From positions 1-15,716 of the forward strand of contig JARBUQ010000030.1 of NCBI GenBank assembly GCA_029239545.1: a stretch of DNA of 15,716 nucleotides, given 5' to 3'. Below, in pieces: positions 12,865 through 15,716 of the stretch (within the stretch, counting starts at the first letter, position 1; each line of letters opens with the position of its first letter). Below the pieces are notes generated by a model that was given only the letters and a program-made list of their open reading frames with translations, was not told the origin of the DNA and searched no databases. Position numbers and translations under genes: made by a program. The stretch is from Paenibacillus sp. (lineage in GTDB: Bacteria > Bacillota > Bacilli > Paenibacillales > NBRC-103111).

Positions 12865-13422
12865 ATGTCCGTTTGGAAAAGAATCAGCTCAATCATTAAA
12901 AGTAAATCCCAAAAGCCTGAGCCAGCACCTGCTCTGGCTGTTCACCCCCTAGAACTAACAACAGTAGGCGATATACTAAGCATCGATCTGGAAGAATACA
13001 TCGTTACCGGGAAGGTGAGTTACTTCGATCGCGGTTATCCCCCTCACCGATTCGCTTATTATGTTCAAAATGGCCGCAAAATCGATTGTTTAATTGTGGA
13101 AAAGGGCCGGATGATGGATTGTTTCCTGTGCGAGTTTCTTGAAGGTTCGCTGGATGATCCGAATGATGTACCTACCAAGCTTGTCCTCGATGGGGAAACT
13201 ACATTCGAACTGGAATACAACGGCAAGGATGTAACGCGCACGGAAGGCAATACCGATTTCCGCAACGGAGACGATGTTTTGCTATGGCGTTATTTTGCTA
13301 ATCAGGAGCTTCATTTCTTCTTGCAATGGCAAGACGGCAAATTCATTGCCCTGCAGGGCAACCGGATTCCGACAGCCGAGATCAAACGATTGCAGTCCAC
13401 AACCACAACAGTCAAAAAATAG
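12865..13422 (+). CDS. DUF4178 domain protein
   Basis: A 185-residue protein. After a basic N-terminus (MSVWKRISSIIKSKSQKPE) comes one DUF4178-like beta-rich domain: LTTVGDILSIDLEEYIVTGKVSY, then LWRYFANQELHFFLQWQDGKFIALQGNRI near the end. No signal peptide or membrane helix is seen, so it is probably cytosolic. Members of this family occur next to DUF4247 and DUF350 genes in Bacillales, and the next gene here is a DUF4247 lipoprotein 24 nt away, so the pair forms an operon. The molecular function is unknown. Two ATGs are possible (12859 and 12865); the second lies 9 nt from AGGAG and is preferred. Confidence 0.82.
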   Translation: MSVWKRISSIIKSKSQKPEPAPALAVHPLELTTVGDILSIDLEEYIVTGKVSYFDRGYPPHRFAYYVQNGRKIDCLIVEKGRMMDCFLCEFLEGSLDDPNDVPTKLVLDGETTFELEYNGKDVTRTEGNTDFRNGDDVLLWRYFANQELHFFLQWQDGKFIALQGNRIPTAEIKRLQSTTTTVKK

Positions 13423-13446
13423 CTTAACCAGGAGGTGCACGCTCCA

Positions 13447-14247
13447 ATGAAACACTGGAAAGGTTGGATTGCCTTCCTCTTGATGGCGGCCCTGATCACA
13501 GGGTGTACGAACGCCAGCAGCTACGTCAAGGAGTCTTACCAGCTGGTAGATGTCGCCGGGAAGGGGAAAGCGTCCGCCAAAATATATTTGTCCGAAGGAA
13601 AGACGGTTCCGCAGACGGCCCAGGATATTGCTGCTCAAGAAAAGCCCAAAGAGATAAGCAAGGAAGACATCGAGCAGATGTTCCTTTTCTACGACAACCG
13701 CATTATTAATGTTCATAAGGATCCCAACAATGAGAACAATACACTAATAGAGATCGATTCAATAGAATATGCCAAGAAAAATTACGATTCTTCATTCCTT
13801 CAAGGCTATATGACTGCAGTTCTGGTGCAATCCTTGTTCGGATCAGATTGGTCCTCCTCCAAGGGAACCTCCACTTACAAAGGTTATGGGACCAGCACAG
13901 CAGGCAAAAGTTCAACCAGTACAGCCACAAAAGATTCAGACGTTTCAAACCCATCTACTTCTGATCGAACGGGAAGCTTCAGCTCCAAGGGAAGTACGAG
14001 CAGCAATACAGATGCATCCAAGAGCAGTTCAGGAACTTCAACAACACCTTCCAGCGGCGGGAGCACAGGTTCTTTTACGACTAAGCCATCAACGTCATCA
14101 TCTTCTTCATCATCCAAAAGCAGCTCGTCGTCCTCGTCATCCAAGAGCTCATCGGTTCGCAAAAGCGACGGTTCTACTCCAAAAGCCAAATCGAGCGCAC
14201 CTAAGACTTCAAGCCGATCAGGCGGCTTCTCTTCCAAGAAGCGCTGA
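13447..14247 (+). CDS. DUF4247 lipoprotein with a long serine-rich tail
   Basis: A 266-residue secreted lipoprotein. The signal peptide MKHWKGWIAFLLMAALITGC ends in the lipobox LITGC, so cysteine 20 should be lipidated and the protein anchored outside the membrane. The next roughly 120 residues (ASSYVKESYQLVDVAG, then LFYDNRIINVHKDPNNEN and YDSSFLQGYMTAVLVQSLFG) look like the DUF4247 domain. From about residue 140 on, the protein is a low-complexity Ser/Thr/Lys/Gly region, basic at the end (GGFSSKKR). This is probably a flexible spacer through or along the cell wall. The start ATG at 13447 is 11 nt from AGGAGG; the frame is open from a GTG inside that site. It follows the DUF4178 gene directly and precedes a terminator. 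Function unknown. Confidence 0.85.
   Translation: MKHWKGWIAFLLMAALITGCTNASSYVKESYQLVDVAGKGKASAKIYLSEGKTVPQTAQDIAAQEKPKEISKEDIEQMFLFYDNRIINVHKDPNNENNTLIEIDSIEYAKKNYDSSFLQGYMTAVLVQSLFGSDWSSSKGTSTYKGYGTSTAGKSSTSTATKDSDVSNPSTSDRTGSFSSKGSTSSNTDASKSSSGTSTTPSSGGSTGSFTTKPSTSSSSSSSKSSSSSSSSKSSSVRKSDGSTPKAKSSAPKTSSRSGGFSSKKR
14095..14154 (+). repeat. Serine-codon microsatellite inside the DUF4247 gene
   Basis: Twenty codons encode 18 serines and 2 lysines. The codons are mixed (TCA, TCT, TCG, TCC, AGC), with short perfect runs of TCA/TCT and TCG/TCC. The reading frame is kept throughout. The stretch could vary in length by replication slippage. Confidence 0.7.
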
Positions 14248-14272
14248 TAAGCATCCCCTATCCTTGTCTTCG

Positions 14273-14304
14273 AATCCGCAGCCTTCCAGGCCTGCGGATT
14301 TTTT
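14273..14304 (+). terminator. Intrinsic terminator of the DUF4178-DUF4247 operon
   Basis: AATCCGCAG (14273-14281) pairs with CTGCGGATT (14292-14300), followed by a T run to 14304. It separates the operon from the yitT-like gene. Confidence 0.9.
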
Positions 14305-14351
14305 GTGCCGGCTGGGCATACTACTGCTGGATGGACGGAGGTTGGTGAGCT

Positions 14352-15188
14352 ATGAAGCAGATGATTACTATTCGGGATATGATTCATATCCTTATTGTTG
14401 CGCTCGGGGCCTTGTTAATTGCTGTAGGCTTCAATAGATTCCTAATTCCTCACCAGCTGCTAAGTGGCGGAGTTTCTGGTATATCCATGATTGCAGGTTA
14501 TTACGCGAAGTGGAACATCGGGTTATTATATTTCCTATTTAATCTTCCGATTCTTATCTGGGGCTGGATCGTTATTGGTCGATATTTTGTCTTATTGAGT
14601 ATCTTGTCAGTTCTGTTGACCTCGTGGTTTATGCAGATCGTGCCTACAGATCATTTCAATCAGGATCCTCTGCTTGGCGCTGTATTCGGCGGTGTGCTGA
14701 TCGGGCTGGGTACAGGGCTCACTCTTCGCGTCGGAGGCTCCTCGGGCGGATTCGATATTGTCGGGTACATCTTGACGATGAACCGTAATTTTCCTCTCGG
14801 AACCGCTCTCTTCCTGCTTAATTCGAGTGTAGTGTTCGCCTTAGGCTATATGTTCAACTGGGATTTGGCGCTGCGTTCCATGCTGTCCATCTTCATCACG
14901 GGCAAAATCATTGACACGATACATATTCGTCAGCTCAAGGTTACTGCTTTCATCATTACGCAATACAGAGAGCAAATTACCGAGAGACTTCATCAAATGC
15001 CTCGCGGAGTTACCTTGGTCAAGACCGAGGGAGCCTTCACACGTAAGCCCCAGGATATGCTGATGACGGTTACTACACGTTATGAGCTGGCCGATCTGCG
15101 CAAAATCATTCGCGAGGTAGATCCCAAAGCCTGGGTCAATATAGTCGAAACCGTTGAGGTTATTGGGGAATTTAGACGTTTGAGATAA
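14352..15188 (+). CDS. YitT-family membrane protein (DUF161 + DUF2179)
   Basis: A 278-residue integral membrane protein. Five to six hydrophobic helices (from IHILIVALGALLIAVGFNRF to MLSIFITGKIIDTI) include the family motifs NRFLIPHQLLSGGVSGISMI and GLTLRVGGSSGGFDIVGYIL. The last 80 or so residues form the soluble DUF2179 domain (LKVTAFIITQYREQITERL, GVTLVKTEGAFTRKPQDMLM, DPKAWVNIVETVEVIGEF). Several paralogues usually occur per Bacillales genome; the transported substrate is unknown. The ATG has GGAGG about 10 nt upstream. The gene lies between two terminator-like regions and appears to be a single-gene unit; I see no convincing promoter of its own in the short gap before it. Confidence 0.93.
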   Translation: MKQMITIRDMIHILIVALGALLIAVGFNRFLIPHQLLSGGVSGISMIAGYYAKWNIGLLYFLFNLPILIWGWIVIGRYFVLLSILSVLLTSWFMQIVPTDHFNQDPLLGAVFGGVLIGLGTGLTLRVGGSSGGFDIVGYILTMNRNFPLGTALFLLNSSVVFALGYMFNWDLALRSMLSIFITGKIIDTIHIRQLKVTAFIITQYREQITERLHQMPRGVTLVKTEGAFTRKPQDMLMTVTTRYELADLRKIIREVDPKAWVNIVETVEVIGEFRRLR

Positions 15189-15341
15189 AAGGGCAAGCCC
15201 GTATTGAAAAATGTGCTTCATCCGAAGTACTAATATGGTATACTTAAAATGTAATTTCATAAGTTCTGGTTTACCTCTTGGCTCCAAAATTTGTATTTTC
15301 TGATCACGAATTAAAATTCGAAGGATTGGAAGGTGACGAAG

Positions 15342-15530
15342 ATGGAAACCGTTAAACTGTCCAGGATTGTGATGAAATTAACGCCCGAGCTGTATCCGTT
15401 TCTTCGCCATAATGAGCTGAATTCGGAGATAATGCTCCGTAACGGACTCGAAGCGCTGGAGACTGAGGATGTTATGGAAATTATTCAGTACAGTATTTCT
15501 GAACACCAAAAAGACGCCTTTCTTCACTAG
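15342..15530 (+). CDS. Hypothetical protein, 62 residues
   Basis: A short protein, METVKLSRIVMKLTPELYPF and onward, without signal peptide or membrane helix. It is predicted mostly helical with many leucine and glutamate residues (LRHNELNSEIMLRNGLEALE). I do not recognise the family. Support for a real gene is an AAGG-type ribosome site 8 nt before the ATG, a possible promoter upstream (TTGAAA near 15204, or a TATACT at 15239-15244) and a strong terminator at the end. Unusually, the last seven codons and the stop (TAG, 15528-15530) lie within that terminator hairpin. A GTG at 15333 is a less likely start. Confidence 0.65.
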   Translation: METVKLSRIVMKLTPELYPFLRHNELNSEIMLRNGLEALETEDVMEIIQYSISEHQKDAFLH

Positions 15531-15539
15531 GCGTCTTTT
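15508..15539. terminator. Bidirectional intrinsic terminator
   Basis: AAAGACGCC (15510-15518) pairs with GGCGTCTTT (15530-15538), followed by T on the + side and preceded by five A, which give the T run for the - strand. It can end both the 62-residue gene (+) and the MFS gene (-), which converge here. Confidence 0.88.
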
Positions 15540-15559
15540 CTTATACGGTTTGAAGCCTG

Positions 15560-15716
15560 TTAGGCAATAGGTTCTATCGTCTTTCTTTTCCAATATATTT
15601 GTGTAGCGTACAAGAGCAAGGCACCTGCCAGACAAAATCCAGCACCTGCGTTATACAAGGAAGCCTTCCCCCACGTATCCATAATCCAACCTCCGCCAAT
15701 GCCTCCCACAATACCA
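15560..15716 (-). CDS. C-terminal end of an MFS-type permease (enters from the right edge)
   Basis: Only the last 51 codons are in the window. The residues GIVGGIGGGWIMDTWGKASL, then YNAGAGFCLAGALLLYATQIY, then a short basic tail WKRKTIEPIA, show the last two membrane segments of a major facilitator superfamily transporter. The G-G-W-I-M-D-x-W-G loop before the final helix is typical of drug or sugar efflux members. The substrate cannot be read from this piece. The stop codon is TAA at 15560-15562, followed on the - strand by a shared hairpin terminator. Confidence 0.75.
   Translation of the reverse strand, partial: GIVGGIGGGWIMDTWGKASLYNAGAGFCLAGALLLYATQIYWKRKTIEPIA

Noticed and set aside
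13884..14387. Long acidic - strand ORF (167 codons) and a + strand frame at 13886-14437
   Set aside because: Both are shadows of the serine repeat in the DUF4247 gene; the Asp/Glu runs are the complement of the serine codons, and both run across the terminator at 14273-14304.
1..15716. Mobile element, prophage, defence system or CRISPR array
   Set aside because: No transposase, integrase, phage, nuclease or repeat-spacer pattern was found on either strand; all larger genes belong to ordinary Bacillales families.

Overview
The window looks like chromosomal DNA of a Paenibacillus-like member of the Bacillales. The evidence is strong AGGAGG-type ribosome binding sites, frequent TTG starts, a GltC-type LysR regulator, YugP, YitT, DUF624 and CshA homologues, short intrinsic terminators and moderate G+C. 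I see no insertion sequence, prophage, CRISPR array, tRNA or rRNA. This is mostly ordinary core and near-core genome, and the most interesting material is regulatory RNA and translation-start detail.

Left part (1-4300): the 5' part of an ammonium transporter gene reads leftward out of the window. It is divergent from a MerR-type regulator and a YugP-like membrane zinc metallopeptidase, and a perfect TnrA/GlnR-type box lies in the shared intergenic region. After a terminator comes a leftward pair, rhomboid protease then GltC-like LysR regulator. A thiol peroxidase (tpx) gene follows on the + strand.

Central part (4300-9550, all leftward): a small DUF1499-like protein; a carbon-metabolism unit made of a DeoR-family repressor, a GatY/KbaY/Fba-type class II aldolase and a PfkB sugar-phosphate kinase, the last two overlapping by 4 nt; class II fructose-1,6-bisphosphatase (glpX); and a small transaldolase. 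Together they cover hexose bisphosphate cleavage and formation, gluconeogenesis and the non-oxidative pentose phosphate route. Upstream of the transaldolase, with its own good promoter and no terminator before the transaldolase gene, is a structured RNA of about 220 nt that I read as 6S RNA.

Right part (9888-15716): a DUF624/YesL-like membrane protein; a CshA-type DEAD-box RNA helicase with a long Gly/Ser/Arg tail and an unusual leader carrying an intrinsic terminator; then rightward a DUF4178 protein, a DUF4247 serine-rich lipoprotein, a YitT-family membrane protein and a 62-residue hypothetical protein. The 3' end of an MFS-type permease gene enters from the right edge on the - strand.

Points most worth a second look: the cshA leader, with a promoter-proximal terminator, two palindromes and a possible upstream ORF; the 6S RNA and transaldolase gene in tandem; two genes whose promoter and Shine-Dalgarno positions point to AUU start codons; and the shared TTTC-rich elements in the DeoR-regulated promoters. 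I found no clear sign of a wholly new multi-gene system.
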